From NCBI GenBank assembly GCA_943370595.1, contig CALRRO020000001.1, forward strand, positions 620,001 to 684,000: a DNA stretch of 64,000 nt. Reading direction: 5' to 3'. Shown piece by piece: positions 1 through 8,104 of this stretch. Made by a program: the position numbers and the translations under genes. The notes beneath the pieces are model-generated. The model had not been told where the DNA came from and did no database searches. It saw only the letters and a program-made list of their open reading frames with translations. Origin of the DNA: Piscinibacter sp943370595. GTDB lineage: Bacteria > Pseudomonadota > Gammaproteobacteria > Burkholderiales > Burkholderiaceae_C. The number at the start of each line of letters is the position of its first letter. The first letter of the stretch is position 1.

Positions 1-23
1 AAGTAGTTCAGGAGTTGTCGACC

Positions 24-848
24 ATGCATCCCGACCGCAACCGCCGCCACGCCCTGCAGGGCCTTGCCGCGCTGGCGATCGCGCCGAGCGCGGCGTATGC
101 CGCCATCGGCGGTCTGCCCAGCGCCACGCACGATGCCTCGTCGCCCGAGTGGGAGCGCATCAGCGGCAAGCTGTTCCCCGGCCGGACGCTGATCCACGGC
201 CAGGGCACGGTGCAGGTGATCGCACCGCTGCGCGCGGCCTACGGCGCCTCGGTGCCGGTGAAGGTGGTCTCCAAGCTCGCGCAGAAGAGCGAGCTGAGCG
301 TGCGCCGCCTCTACCTGGTGGTCGACAAGAACCCCTCGCCGGTCGCTGCGGTGCTGGACCTGACCACCGAGGTCGGCCAGGCCGACTTCGAGACGCGGCT
401 GCGCGTCGACGAGTACAGCCACGTGCGCGTGGTCAGCGAGCTGTCCAACGGCGAACTGCACACCGACTCGCGCTACGTGAAGACCTCCGGCGGCTGTTCG
501 GCGCCACCCAACCGCGAAGCGCTGCACCTGATCGGCAAGACCATGCTCAAGGTGGCCGGCGAAGTGCAGATGGACCGGCCGGTGACCGCCGACGTGACCG
601 TGGTCCACCCGAACGACACCGGCTTCGAGCTGAACCAGCAGACGGTGATGTACATCCCGCCGCATTTCGTGCGCTCGATCCGCGTCAGCTATGCCGGGCG
701 CAAGGTGTTCGATGCGGAGCTCGACTTCTCGGTCAGCGAGAACCCGATGCTGCGCTTCAACTTCGTGCCGCATACCAAGGGCGAACTGCGTGCCGAGGTG
801 ACCGACACCAAGGACGGGCAGTTCGTCGGCACGCTGGCGATCGGCTGA
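24..848 (+). CDS. Quinoprotein dehydrogenase-associated SoxYZ-like carrier
   Basis: A 274-residue exported protein. The N-terminus carries basic residues (RNRRH) and then a hydrophobic stretch ending AYA, which looks like a Tat/Sec signal. Residues about 40-165 resemble SoxY and end in a GGCSAPP motif with a single Cys at about 158. Residues about 175-274 resemble SoxZ. In thiosulfate oxidation the SoxY Cys carries sulfur, but this fused type is typical of PQQ alcohol-dehydrogenase loci, where its role is unknown. I chose the ATG at 24 over a TTG at 15 because GGAG at 11-14 is well placed for it. A TAG at 4-6 may end the preceding gene. Two further exported redox proteins follow on the same strand. 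Confidence 0.85.
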   Translation: MHPDRNRRHALQGLAALAIAPSAAYAAIGGLPSATHDASSPEWERISGKLFPGRTLIHGQGTVQVIAPLRAAYGASVPVKVVSKLAQKSELSVRRLYLVVDKNPSPVAAVLDLTTEVGQADFETRLRVDEYSHVRVVSELSNGELHTDSRYVKTSGGCSAPPNREALHLIGKTMLKVAGEVQMDRPVTADVTVVHPNDTGFELNQQTVMYIPPHFVRSIRVSYAGRKVFDAELDFSVSENPMLRFNFVPHTKGELRAEVTDTKDGQFVGTLAIG

Positions 849-852
849 TGCC

Positions 853-1380
853 ATGCTCTCGCGCCGCCTCGTCGTCGCCCTGCTGCTCGGCCTGACCACG
901 TTCGCGGCGCAAGCGATCGGCTTTCCGCCGCGCTATTCGCCCACGCAGATCCAGCCCGCCGGGGCGCCGCAGCGGCTCGAATTCGACCTGACGGCCGCGC
1001 TGCAGCGCGCACAGCGCGAGAACCGGCGCCTGTACCTCTACCTCGGTGCGGTCGACTGCCCGTTCTGCCGCAAGTACGAGGCCTTCCTCGACAAGAACGC
1101 CGCCGAGCTGGCGCCGCACTTCGCCAAGGAATGGATCGTCTTCGAGCTGCGCAGCAGCCTGTCCATCCAGGCCGACCGGCTGTGGTTCCGCATCGGCGAC
1201 AAGAGCTGGTCGTACGCCGACTTCATGCGCCATCTCGGCGACGAGCGCGCGCGGCAGCTGGTCTACCCGAGCGTGTGGCTGCTCGACCCGCAGGGCAAGC
1301 CACTGATGCAGATGCCGGCCGGCACCGGCACCTTCGAGACGGTGCCGGAGCAACTGGAGATCCTGCGCCTGGAGCAGTAG
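853..1380 (+). CDS. Exported thioredoxin-fold protein
   Basis: A 175-residue protein with an N-terminal signal peptide (MLSRRLVVALLLGL, cleavage near AQA). It has a thioredoxin-like redox motif C69-P-F-C72 directly after a beta-strand (LYLYLGAVDCPFC). It starts four bases after the SoxYZ-like gene, so the two are probably co-transcribed and translationally coupled. It probably acts as a periplasmic thiol reductase or oxidase, perhaps serving the Cys of the SoxYZ-like carrier or the haem-binding cysteines of the cytochrome encoded next. That partnership is inferred from position only. The C-terminal half (PSVWLLDPQGKPL, then a Gly-rich turn) fits the cis-Pro and last beta-strand region of the fold. 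Confidence 0.8.
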   Translation: MLSRRLVVALLLGLTTFAAQAIGFPPRYSPTQIQPAGAPQRLEFDLTAALQRAQRENRRLYLYLGAVDCPFCRKYEAFLDKNAAELAPHFAKEWIVFELRSSLSIQADRLWFRIGDKSWSYADFMRHLGDERARQLVYPSVWLLDPQGKPLMQMPAGTGTFETVPEQLEILRLEQ

Positions 1381-1461
1381 CGACGGCCGCTTGACTCATC
1401 GCAAGCCCGGTCACCGGTGAGGCTTCGAGAATCCTTCGAAAGCAACACCGGAGGGACGACG

Positions 1462-2073
1462 ATGACACGCATGCGACTCCTGACCCTGGCCGCCGCCCTG
1501 TGCGCGACCGGCGCGCAGGCCCAGACCTCGAAGGCCGAGCTCGACAGCGTGCAGCGCGCGGTGCACGTGTGCGCCTCGTGCCACGGCGAGAACGGCGTCA
1601 GCAGCAAGGCGCTGATTCCGTCGCTGGCCGGCCAGATGCGCGAGTACACCATCCGCCAGCTGAAGGACTTCCGCAGCCAGTCACGCTCGGAAACCGACAT
1701 CCAGGCTTACATGTGGGGCATCTCGGCGCTGCTGTCCGACGAGCAGATCGAGGGCTTCGCCGACTACTACGCCGCGCAGAAGCCGGCGGCTGGCAAGTCG
1801 ACCCAGCCGAAGCTGGAGGCGATGGGCAAGTCCCTCTACGACAAGGGCCTGCCCGACAAGGGCGTGCTGCCGTGCAAGCAATGCCACGGCGACAACGCCG
1901 AAGGCGCTTCAGGCTTCCCGCGCCTGGCGGGCCAGAAGGCCGACTACGTCTACAAGCAGCTGCAGGCCTTCCGCACGCCGCTGCGCCCGCACGGCGTGGT
2001 GATGAAGAACGAGATCTCGGCGATGACGGCACAGCAGCTCAAGGCCGTGGCGGCTTACGTGCAGTCGCGCTGA
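1462..2073 (+). CDS. Dihaem cytochrome c (c4/c553 type)
   Basis: A 203-residue periplasmic cytochrome. It has a signal peptide ending AQAQ at about residue 21 and two haem c motifs, CASCH (37-41) and CKQCH (near 138). The two repeated domains each contain a SLAGQ/RLAGQ and a Y-x-x-x-Q-L pattern typical of cytochrome c4. Start chosen at the ATG 1462 because GGAGGGA lies just upstream; an earlier in-frame ATG at 1417 would put non-signal residues in front of the signal peptide. It is likely to accept electrons from a PQQ alcohol dehydrogenase, given the neighbouring SoxYZ-like gene and pqq cluster. The dehydrogenase itself is not in the window. Confidence 0.85.
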   Translation: MTRMRLLTLAAALCATGAQAQTSKAELDSVQRAVHVCASCHGENGVSSKALIPSLAGQMREYTIRQLKDFRSQSRSETDIQAYMWGISALLSDEQIEGFADYYAAQKPAAGKSTQPKLEAMGKSLYDKGLPDKGVLPCKQCHGDNAEGASGFPRLAGQKADYVYKQLQAFRTPLRPHGVVMKNEISAMTAQQLKAVAAYVQSR

Positions 2074-2187
2074 GCAGGCGCCCGATCCGTTCGTCCATTG
2101 ATCTGCGCATCGCGGCAGGCGCTGCCCGCTGGGGGCTCATGCGGCGGCGGTCGGCGCTGCGCGCCGACTCCACTGCGATGCTCACGC

Positions 2188-2289
2188 CAGGGGGCAGCCG
2201 CCCAACTCACTGCGTTCGCTGCGCTCACTCCGTTCAGACAGCCGGCGGCAAGTCAGTTCACGAAGCGCGCTTTCGCGCGCTGCCCCCTG
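2188..2289. repeat. Intergenic long-stem repeat (nested hairpins)
   Basis: An 11-bp perfect inverted repeat (CAGGGGGCAGC at 2188-2198, GCTGCCCCCTG at 2279-2289) encloses about 80 nt that include a smaller hairpin, AGCGCGC-TTTC-GCGCGCT (2264-2281), and a short C/G/T-rich direct-repeat-like stretch. It lies in the 390-bp gap between the convergent cytochrome c and pqqE genes and encodes nothing recognisable. The shape is that of a dispersed intergenic element, but copy number cannot be judged from this window. Confidence 0.55.
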
Positions 2290-2389
2290 ACGCTGCGCTT
2301 CTCGTCGCCGCCCAAATCGCCCCCAGCAGGCAGCGCCCGCCGCGAAGTCCACCAGCGGGGTTCCTCGACCGGCATGCCACCACGGTTCA

Positions 2390-2429
2390 GCAAAGGCGCG
2401 TGCGCCAGCCAGCCCGCACGCGCCTTTGC
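2390..2429. terminator. Strong hairpin between convergent genes
   Basis: A perfect 15-bp stem (2390-2404 paired with 2415-2429, AAAGGCGCGTGCG and its complement) with a 10-nt loop. It sits after the plus-strand cytochrome gene and 36 bp beyond the minus-strand pqqE stop, so it can end both transcripts. A-runs and T-runs are short (3 nt), so it is a plausible but not classical bidirectional intrinsic terminator. Confidence 0.7.
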
Positions 2430-2464
2430 CGCGCCAACCGCGACAGTCAGCTCGAACGTCTCGC

Positions 2465-3607
2465 CTACTTCAACGCCAGTTCCGCCGCCGCCAGTCGCCG
2501 CGACTCGGCCGGGTCGCGGAACACCAGCGGATGCTCCGTCACCCTCGTGCGCGCATCGGCCTCCGCCTGTGCAACCACCGCCAGCACCTTGTCATGGTGC
2601 GGGCTCTTGCGGCAGACCGGGTCGGCCGCCTCGGCGTCCTGCGCGATCAGGTAGGCCTGACAGCGGCAGCCACCGAGGTCTTCTTCCTTGTGCTCGCACG
2701 ACGAGCACGGCTCCTTCATCCAGCCGGTGCCGCGGTAGCGGTTGAAACCTTCGGACTCGAACCAGGCCTCGCGCAGCGAGGTCTCGCGAACGTTGGGGAA
2801 GCTCAGGCCCGGCAGCATCTTGGCCGTGTGGCAGGGCAAGGCGGTGCCGTCCGGCGTCACGGTGATGAACATGCTGCCCCAGCCGTTGACGCACTTCTTC
2901 GCCTTGCCCTCGTGGTAGTCGGGCGCGACGAAGAAGATTCGCATGCGGCCGTCGAGCTTCTGGCGCCATTCGTCGGTGATGGCTTCGGCGCGGCGGAGCT
3001 GCTCGTGCGTCGGCAGCAGCTGCGCGCGGTTGACGAAGGCCCACGAGTAGTACTGCGTGTTGGCCAGCTCGATGTACTCGGCGTCAAGCTCCGCAGCCAT
3101 CTCGATGATGCGGCCGATGTGGTCGATGTTCAGGCGGTGGATCACCACGTTCATCACCATCGGCCAGCCCTGGTCCTTGATGATCTTCGCGACGCGGTTC
3201 TTCAGCTCGAAGGTCTTGGTGTGCGAGAGGAAGTCGTTCATCTCGCGCGTGCTGTCCTGGAACGACAGCTGCACATGGTCCAGGCCGGCAGCCTTCAGTG
3301 CGGCCGCGCGCTGCGCGGTCAGGCCGACGCCGGAGGTCAGCAGGTTGGTGTAGTAGCCCAGGCGGTGCGCCTCGGCGATGATGACTTCCAGATCGTCGCG
3401 CAGCAGCGGCTCGCCGCCGGACAGACCGAGCTGCACGGCGCCCATCTCGCGGCCCTCGCGCAGCACACGCAGCCAGTCCTCGGTGGAGAGCTCGTCGGGC
3501 TGAGTCGCGTAGTCGACCGGGTTGTAGCAGAACACGCAGTGCAGCGGGCACTTGTAGGTGACCTCGGCGAGCAGCCACAGCGGCGGTCCCACGGTGGAAT
3601 GCGTCAT
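2465..3607 (-). CDS. pqqE: PqqE, radical SAM PqqA peptide cyclase
   Basis: A 380-residue radical SAM enzyme that forms the Glu-Tyr carbon-carbon cross-link in the PqqA peptide, the first committed step of PQQ synthesis. The SAM-binding [4Fe-4S] motif is C20-PLH-C24-VF-C27. A C-terminal SPASM-type cysteine cluster for auxiliary FeS centres includes CSSCEHKEEDLGGCRC. Length matches the family. It begins four bases after pqqD stops, and pqqD encodes the chaperone that hands over PqqA. It is the last gene of the minus-strand pqqABCDE order, and no pqqF protease gene is adjacent. Confidence 0.97.
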   Translation of the reverse strand: MTHSTVGPPLWLLAEVTYKCPLHCVFCYNPVDYATQPDELSTEDWLRVLREGREMGAVQLGLSGGEPLLRDDLEVIIAEAHRLGYYTNLLTSGVGLTAQRAAALKAAGLDHVQLSFQDSTREMNDFLSHTKTFELKNRVAKIIKDQGWPMVMNVVIHRLNIDHIGRIIEMAAELDAEYIELANTQYYSWAFVNRAQLLPTHEQLRRAEAITDEWRQKLDGRMRIFFVAPDYHEGKAKKCVNGWGSMFITVTPDGTALPCHTAKMLPGLSFPNVRETSLREAWFESEGFNRYRGTGWMKEPCSSCEHKEEDLGGCRCQAYLIAQDAEAADPVCRKSPHHDKVLAVVAQAEADARTRVTEHPLVFRDPAESRRLAAAELALK

Positions 3608-3611
3608 GGGC

Positions 3612-3887
3612 TCAGCTCCAGACCAGCCAGCGCTGCTTGGCCGCCATCTCGACGAACGCGATCACGTCACCCTGCAGTCCCTGCACGCTGAAGGCCGCTT
3701 CCAGGTCGGTGACGATCTCGCCGATGCTGCGCTGGCCGTCGCAACGCTTCATGATCTCGCCGGCGCTGCCGTTGAGCTTGACCATGCCCTCGGGGTAGAG
3801 CAGCACGTGGCAGTTCTGCGCCGGCTCCCACTGCAGGCGGAAGCCTGCACCAACACGCGGCCGGCTGTCGACGCTGACGGGTGTCAT
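3612..3887 (-). CDS. pqqD: PqqD, PqqA-binding chaperone
   Basis: A 91-residue protein of normal family length starting MTPVSVDSRP. It binds the PqqA leader peptide and presents it to PqqE. Family features include R-x-QW-x-P near residues 17-22, the YPEG-x-V-x-LN-x-S-A-x-E-I strand/helix at 31-45 and a C-terminal helix ending QRWLVWS. The start at 3887 overlaps the pqqC stop in an ATGA arrangement, which fixes it against longer upstream in-frame options. Confidence 0.95.
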   Translation of the reverse strand: MTPVSVDSRPRVGAGFRLQWEPAQNCHVLLYPEGMVKLNGSAGEIMKRCDGQRSIGEIVTDLEAAFSVQGLQGDVIAFVEMAAKQRWLVWS

Positions 3888-4591
3888 GGCTTCACGCCGT
3901 ACTTCAGCGCCATCGCGTCGTTCATCGCCCACAGGATGTCGAGCTTGAACTGCAACACCTCGAGCGCCCGCTCCTGCAGGGCTCGCGTGGTGAAGTGGTC
4001 CAGCGTGACCGCCAGGCCCTGCTCGACGTCGCGCCGCGCCTGGCTGACGCGGTTGCGGAAGTAGGCCAGGCCCTCGGGCTCGATCCAGTCGTAGTGCTCG
4101 GGCCAGGTGGCCAGGCGCTGCTTGTGGATCTCGGGGGCGAACAGCTCGGTCAGCGACGAGCACACCGCCTCCTGCCAGGGCGCGCGGCGCGCGAAGTTGA
4201 CGTATGCGTCGACGGCGAACTTCACCGCCGGGATCAGGTGGCGCTGGTCTTCGATCTCCTCGCGCGTCAGCCCGACCGCCTCGCCCAGGCGCAGCCAGGC
4301 CTCGATGCCACCCGGGTCCTGGATGCCGCCGATCTCGAAACCGTCGTGGTCGAGGATGCGCTGGATCCAGCCACGCCGCACCTCGCGGTCTGTGCAGTTG
4401 GACATCACCGCCGCGTCCTTGATCGGGATCGCGATCTGGTAGTAGAAGCGGTTCGCCACCCAGCCGCGGATCTGCTCCGGCGTGGCCTTGCCGGTGTTGA
4501 GCATCACGTTGAACGGGTGGTGGATGTGGTACGAGCGGCCGCGCTCGCGCAGCTTGGCTTCGAACTCCACGCGGTCCCAGGCAGCACTCAT
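3884..4591 (-). CDS. pqqC: PqqC, pyrroloquinoline-quinone synthase
   Basis: A 235-residue cofactor-free oxidase that performs the last ring closure and oxidation from AHQQ to PQQ. Family sequence is clear: YHIHHPFNVMLNTG near the N-terminus, RFYYQIAIPIKD, and RNRVSQARRDVEQGL followed by LDHFTT in the C-terminal helices. Length matches the family. It overlaps pqqD by four bases and starts two bases after pqqB ends, so pqqB-C-D-E are translationally coupled. Confidence 0.97.
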   Translation of the reverse strand: MSAAWDRVEFEAKLRERGRSYHIHHPFNVMLNTGKATPEQIRGWVANRFYYQIAIPIKDAAVMSNCTDREVRRGWIQRILDHDGFEIGGIQDPGGIEAWLRLGEAVGLTREEIEDQRHLIPAVKFAVDAYVNFARRAPWQEAVCSSLTELFAPEIHKQRLATWPEHYDWIEPEGLAYFRNRVSQARRDVEQGLAVTLDHFTTRALQERALEVLQFKLDILWAMNDAMALKYGVKP

Positions 4592-4592
4592 G

Positions 4593-5513
4593 TCAGATCT
4601 CGATGGTCATGCCGTCCTCGCAGGGGACGATGCGATGCTGCGCCAGTTCCGCGCGCTGCGCCGAGTCCTCGTCGAGGATGGGGTTGGTGTTGTTGATGTG
4701 GATGAGGAAGCGGCGCGTGCTCGCAGGCAGCTTGTCCAGCCACTCGATCATGCAGCCCTCGCCGCTCTGCGGCAGGTGGCCGATGTCGCGCGCGGTCTTC
4801 TTCGACAGGCCGAGGCCGATCATTTCGTCGTCGGTCCAGAAGGTGCCGTCGACCAGCACCGCGTCGGCGCCGCTCATCACGTCGAACAGCGCTGGCGTGA
4901 TCTCGCCCAGGCCCGGCGCATAGAAGGCGCTGCGGCCGCTGCGCGGATCGGTGATCAGCATGCCGATGTTGTCGCCGGGCACAGGGTTGTCGCGGTGGGG
5001 CGAGTACGGCGCCGCCTTGCTCGACAGCGGAAAGGCGCGCAAGGACAGGTGCGCCGCACCCGGCACATCGAAGGCCGCCCCATCCAGGCCGATGCGCTGA
5101 CGGTCCACGCCACAGTAGTGCCCGAGCACGTTCAGCACCGGGTTGCCGGTGGTCAGGTCTTCGCGGACCGGATCGGTGCACCACAGGGGCAGGGGGCGGC
5201 CGCGCTCGCGCAGCATGAACAGGCCGGTGGCGTGGTCGACCTGGCCGTCCATCAGCACCACGCCGGCGATCGCGGTGTCGCGGATCGCGCGGCCGGGCTG
5301 CAACGTGGGGTTCAAGCGGATCTGCTCGAGGATGTCCGGCGAGGCGTTGAACAGCACGCCATCGGCACCGGCATCCCCCTGCACGAAGATCGAGGACTGC
5401 GTGCGCGCCTTGGCGCGGATGGCACCACTGCGCACGCCGGCGCAATTGCGGCAGTTGCAGTTCCACTGCGGGAAGCCGCCGCCGGCTGCCGAGCCGAGTA
5501 TGGTGATTCGCAT
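4593..5513 (-). CDS. pqqB: PqqB, metallo-beta-lactamase-fold PQQ protein
   Basis: A 306-residue member of the metallo-beta-lactamase fold. It opens with MRITILGSAAGGGFPQWNC, followed by the CNCRNC cysteine cluster (near 19-24) that binds structural zinc. The MBL-type segment DGQVDHATGL follows near residue 95. PqqB has been proposed to hydroxylate the cross-linked peptide intermediate or to aid PQQ export. The start at 5513 gives the canonical N-terminus; upstream in-frame codons run into the pqqA gap and beyond and do not resemble the family. It lies 62 bp downstream of pqqA. Confidence 0.96.
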   Translation of the reverse strand: MRITILGSAAGGGFPQWNCNCRNCAGVRSGAIRAKARTQSSIFVQGDAGADGVLFNASPDILEQIRLNPTLQPGRAIRDTAIAGVVLMDGQVDHATGLFMLRERGRPLPLWCTDPVREDLTTGNPVLNVLGHYCGVDRQRIGLDGAAFDVPGAAHLSLRAFPLSSKAAPYSPHRDNPVPGDNIGMLITDPRSGRSAFYAPGLGEITPALFDVMSGADAVLVDGTFWTDDEMIGLGLSKKTARDIGHLPQSGEGCMIEWLDKLPASTRRFLIHINNTNPILDEDSAQRAELAQHRIVPCEDGMTIEI

Positions 5514-5575
5514 GGGGTGCAAAGAAGAAGGCCGCCGGCGCGTGCAGACACGCGCGGCGGCCCGATGTCGGTCGC

Positions 5576-5650
5576 TCAGCGAGCGGCGACGTACATCGTG
5601 ATTTCGAAACCGAAGCGGAAGTCGGCCGCAGCCGGGGTTTGCCATTGCAT
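5576..5650 (-). CDS. pqqA: PqqA, PQQ precursor peptide
   Basis: A 24-residue peptide beginning MQWQTPAA and ending ITMYVAAR, with the invariant E16-x-x-x-Y20 pair whose carbon skeletons become PQQ. AGGAG stands 8 nt before the ATG. It is first in the minus-strand pqqABCDE order. The 62-bp gap before pqqB is typical, and differential expression of pqqA is usual in this family. Upstream (5695-5710) a GGGATG-CGTT-CATCCC hairpin lies in the presumed leader. A weak sigma-70-like promoter could lie near 5750-5790, but I would not assert it. Confidence 0.95.
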   Translation of the reverse strand: MQWQTPAAADFRFGFEITMYVAAR

Positions 5651-5852
5651 GGAACAGTCTCCTGTGGGTGGCACGGTGCCGGGAGGACACCGCGGGGATG
5701 CGTTCATCCCGTGCCGAATGGTGACCGCCCGGGTGCGGCAGGCACAGTCCCCGCACCATGATTCGGACCTCATGAAAATCTGCAATCGGCCTACGGCTTC
5801 TCCCGGGGTCATGGACGGTGGGCACGCCAGGGTGTACCGATACCATCGGCCG

Positions 5853-6752
5853 GTGCCGACCTCCCTGCTCTTCCCCGACCCGCCGCTGCGCGCCTCGCAC
5901 GCGCTGGCCGTGCCCGGCGGCCATGTGCTGCAGGTGCAGGAGTTCGGCCGGGCCGACGGCATCGCGGCCGTGGTGCTGCATGGCGGCCCCGGTTCGGGCT
6001 GCTCCCCGCTGCTGCGCCGGGTGTTCGACCCGGCGCGCTATCGCATCGTCTGCCCCGACCAGCGCGGCGCCGGTGGCAGCCGGCCGCGCGGCGGCACGGC
6101 GAACAACACGACCGACGACCTGCTCGCCGACCTGCGCCGCATCCGCGAGCACCTCGGTATCGCCCGCTGGCTGGTAGTCGGCGGATCCTGGGGCGCGACG
6201 CTGGCACTGGCGCATGCAGCCGTCGAGCCGGAGGCCGTCGCCGCGCTGCTGCTGCGCGCCAGCTTCCTCGCGCGGCCGCAGGACGTGGACGGCTTCTTCG
6301 GTGCACTGTCGCTGGAGGAACTCGCGCAAGCGCTGGGCTCGCCGCAGCCAGCCGAGCGCGAACATGCCGCGCGGATGTGGTGGCGGCACGAGCAGGCGCT
6401 GGCCGGCACGACCGCGGCCGATCCCGTCGGCGAGGCCCTGGGCGCCCAGGTCGACCGCCTGCGCGTGCAGGCGCATTACCTGCGCCATGGCTGCTGGTTG
6501 CAGTCGCCGACGCTGCTCGAGCGCTGCGAAGCCGTGCCGCGCGTGCCGACGCTGCTGCTGCACGCCCGCGACGACCGCATCTGCCCGCCCGAGGGCGCCG
6601 AGCTGCTGCGCGCGCGGCTGCCGCAGGCCCGGCTCGAATGGATCGAACACGGCGGGCACGATGCCGCCCACCCGGCGATGCTCGCCGCGTTGGTCGACGC
6701 GCTGGCGCGCTACGCCGAGCAGGGCGACTTCGCCCCGCGGAGCCCCGCATGA
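5853..6752 (+). CDS. Alpha/beta hydrolase, prolyl iminopeptidase family
   Basis: A 299-residue S33-family hydrolase. It has the oxyanion motif HGGPGSGCSP (near residues 48-57), DQRGAGGSRP, the nucleophile elbow GGSWGAT with catalytic Ser, a late Asp in ARDDRICPP and the catalytic His in HGGHDAAHP. Prolyl iminopeptidases release N-terminal proline; here substrate specificity is not proven. The start is uncertain: GTG 5853 gives the usual N-terminal length, while ATGs at 5811 and 5772 are in frame. It is divergent from pqqA and overlaps the following kinase gene by an ATGA. A peptidase next to pqqABCDE, which lacks pqqF, is worth noting, but S33 enzymes are not known to process PqqA. Confidence 0.75.
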   Translation: MPTSLLFPDPPLRASHALAVPGGHVLQVQEFGRADGIAAVVLHGGPGSGCSPLLRRVFDPARYRIVCPDQRGAGGSRPRGGTANNTTDDLLADLRRIREHLGIARWLVVGGSWGATLALAHAAVEPEAVAALLLRASFLARPQDVDGFFGALSLEELAQALGSPQPAEREHAARMWWRHEQALAGTTAADPVGEALGAQVDRLRVQAHYLRHGCWLQSPTLLERCEAVPRVPTLLLHARDDRICPPEGAELLRARLPQARLEWIEHGGHDAAHPAMLAALVDALARYAEQGDFAPRSPA

Positions 6753-8104
6753 CGCTGCGCCTGAAGATCAACCTGATCGTCGGTGCGCTGACGCTGCTGT
6801 TCCTCGTCGCCGTGCTGACGCTGCAGCTGCGCAGCCTGCGCGATTCGGTGCACGAGGAGGTCGTCGCGGCCAACCGCGTCGCCTCGCAGCTGCTTAACCG
6901 CACGGTGTGGCGCTACGCGGCCCAGGGCACGCCGGCGATGCTCGCCTTCCTGCAGGGCATGGGGCGCATCCGCTCGAACGACGTCGCGCTGTTCGACAAC
7001 GCCGGCAACGAGCTCTACCGCTCACCGCCCTCACCCTACAAGGCCGGGCGTGACGCGCCGGCGTGGTTCGAGGCGCTGATCGCGCCGCCGCTGTCGGTGC
7101 AGTCGATCGAGTTCCCCGACGGCAAGCTGGAGGTGCGCGCGAACGCTTCGCGCGCCGCCATCGATGCCTGGGACGATGCGCTGCTGCTGGTCGGCAGCGC
7201 GCTGGTGCTGCTGGTCGTTGTCAACGCACTGGTGTTCTGGCTGGTCGGGCGCACGGTGCGGCCGTTCGGGCAGATCGTCGGCGCGCTCGACGAACTGCAG
7301 CGCGGCCGCTTCGACGTCGCGCTGCCGCCGCTGCCTGGGCAGGAGGCCGGCGCGATCGGCGCCGCCTTCAACCGCATGGTCGGCGAACTGCAGGGCCACA
7401 TCGAAACGGAACGCCGCGCGGTGCGCGCCGAGCTGCAGCTGTCCGACAGCCGCGAGCTGACGCGCTGGATCGACCACCACATCGAGCAGGAGCGGCTGAT
7501 GATCGCGCGCGAGCTGCACGACGAGCTGGGCCAGTCGGTCACCGCGATGCGCAGCATGGCGACCTCGATCGCCCAGCGCTGCGCCGGCAAGGACCCGCAG
7601 GCCGAGCAGGCGGCGCGGCTGATCGCCGACGAGTCGTCGCGGCTGTACGACGCGATGCACGGCATCATCCCGCGGCTGACCCCGCTGGTGCTGGACAACT
7701 TCGGCCTCGCCGACGCGATCGCCGACCTGGTCGAGCGCACGCGGCGCAGCCACCCGTCGGTGGGCATCGAGGTCGACGTTGCGCTCGGCGACGCGCGGCT
7801 GTCGGGCGAGGCCGCGCTGGCGCTGTACCGCGCGGCGCAGGAAGGCATCACCAACGCGCTGCGCCATGGCCAGGCCACGCACCTTCAGCTGAACCTCGCC
7901 GGCACGCAAGACGACGTGACGCTGACGCTGCGCGACGACGGCCGCGGCCTGCCGCCCGAAGGCCTGCCGACCCATGGACACTACGGGCTGCGCTGGCTGA
8001 GCGAGCGGGTCGAGAGCCTGCACGGCAGCGTCGCGCTCGAACCGGCCCTTCCCCGTGGCGCACAGCTCGCGGTGCGCCTGCCCCTGACTCCGGAGACGCC
8101 ATGA
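6749..8104 (+). CDS. Sensor histidine kinase, NarX/MoxY-like
   Basis: A 451-residue membrane kinase. TM1 is at about 8-26, followed by a periplasmic segment of about 120 residues, TM2 near 145-168, a HAMP region (RPFGQIVGALDEL), a HisKA_3 dimerisation/phosphoacceptor motif RELHDELGQSV with His at about 257, and a HATPase domain with N-box EGITNALRHG and G-box DDGRGLPP. It overlaps the preceding hydrolase and the following response regulator by four bases each, so all three are co-translated. By gene order next to pqq genes it resembles the MxaY/MoxY kinases that control methanol oxidation; the target is inferred. Confidence 0.88.
   Translation: MTLRLKINLIVGALTLLFLVAVLTLQLRSLRDSVHEEVVAANRVASQLLNRTVWRYAAQGTPAMLAFLQGMGRIRSNDVALFDNAGNELYRSPPSPYKAGRDAPAWFEALIAPPLSVQSIEFPDGKLEVRANASRAAIDAWDDALLLVGSALVLLVVVNALVFWLVGRTVRPFGQIVGALDELQRGRFDVALPPLPGQEAGAIGAAFNRMVGELQGHIETERRAVRAELQLSDSRELTRWIDHHIEQERLMIARELHDELGQSVTAMRSMATSIAQRCAGKDPQAEQAARLIADESSRLYDAMHGIIPRLTPLVLDNFGLADAIADLVERTRRSHPSVGIEVDVALGDARLSGEAALALYRAAQEGITNALRHGQATHLQLNLAGTQDDVTLTLRDDGRGLPPEGLPTHGHYGLRWLSERVESLHGSVALEPALPRGAQLAVRLPLTPETP

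Noticed and set aside
24..848. SoxYZ as part of thiosulfate oxidation
   Set aside because: It is a Y-Z fusion next to a cytochrome, a thioredoxin-fold protein and pqq genes; no soxA, B, C or X genes are in the window.
5514..6671. Upstream extension of pqqB
   Set aside because: The open frame runs through pqqA and the promoter region into the antisense of the hydrolase; PqqB begins at MRITILGSAAGGG, and pqqA has its own start and ribosome site.
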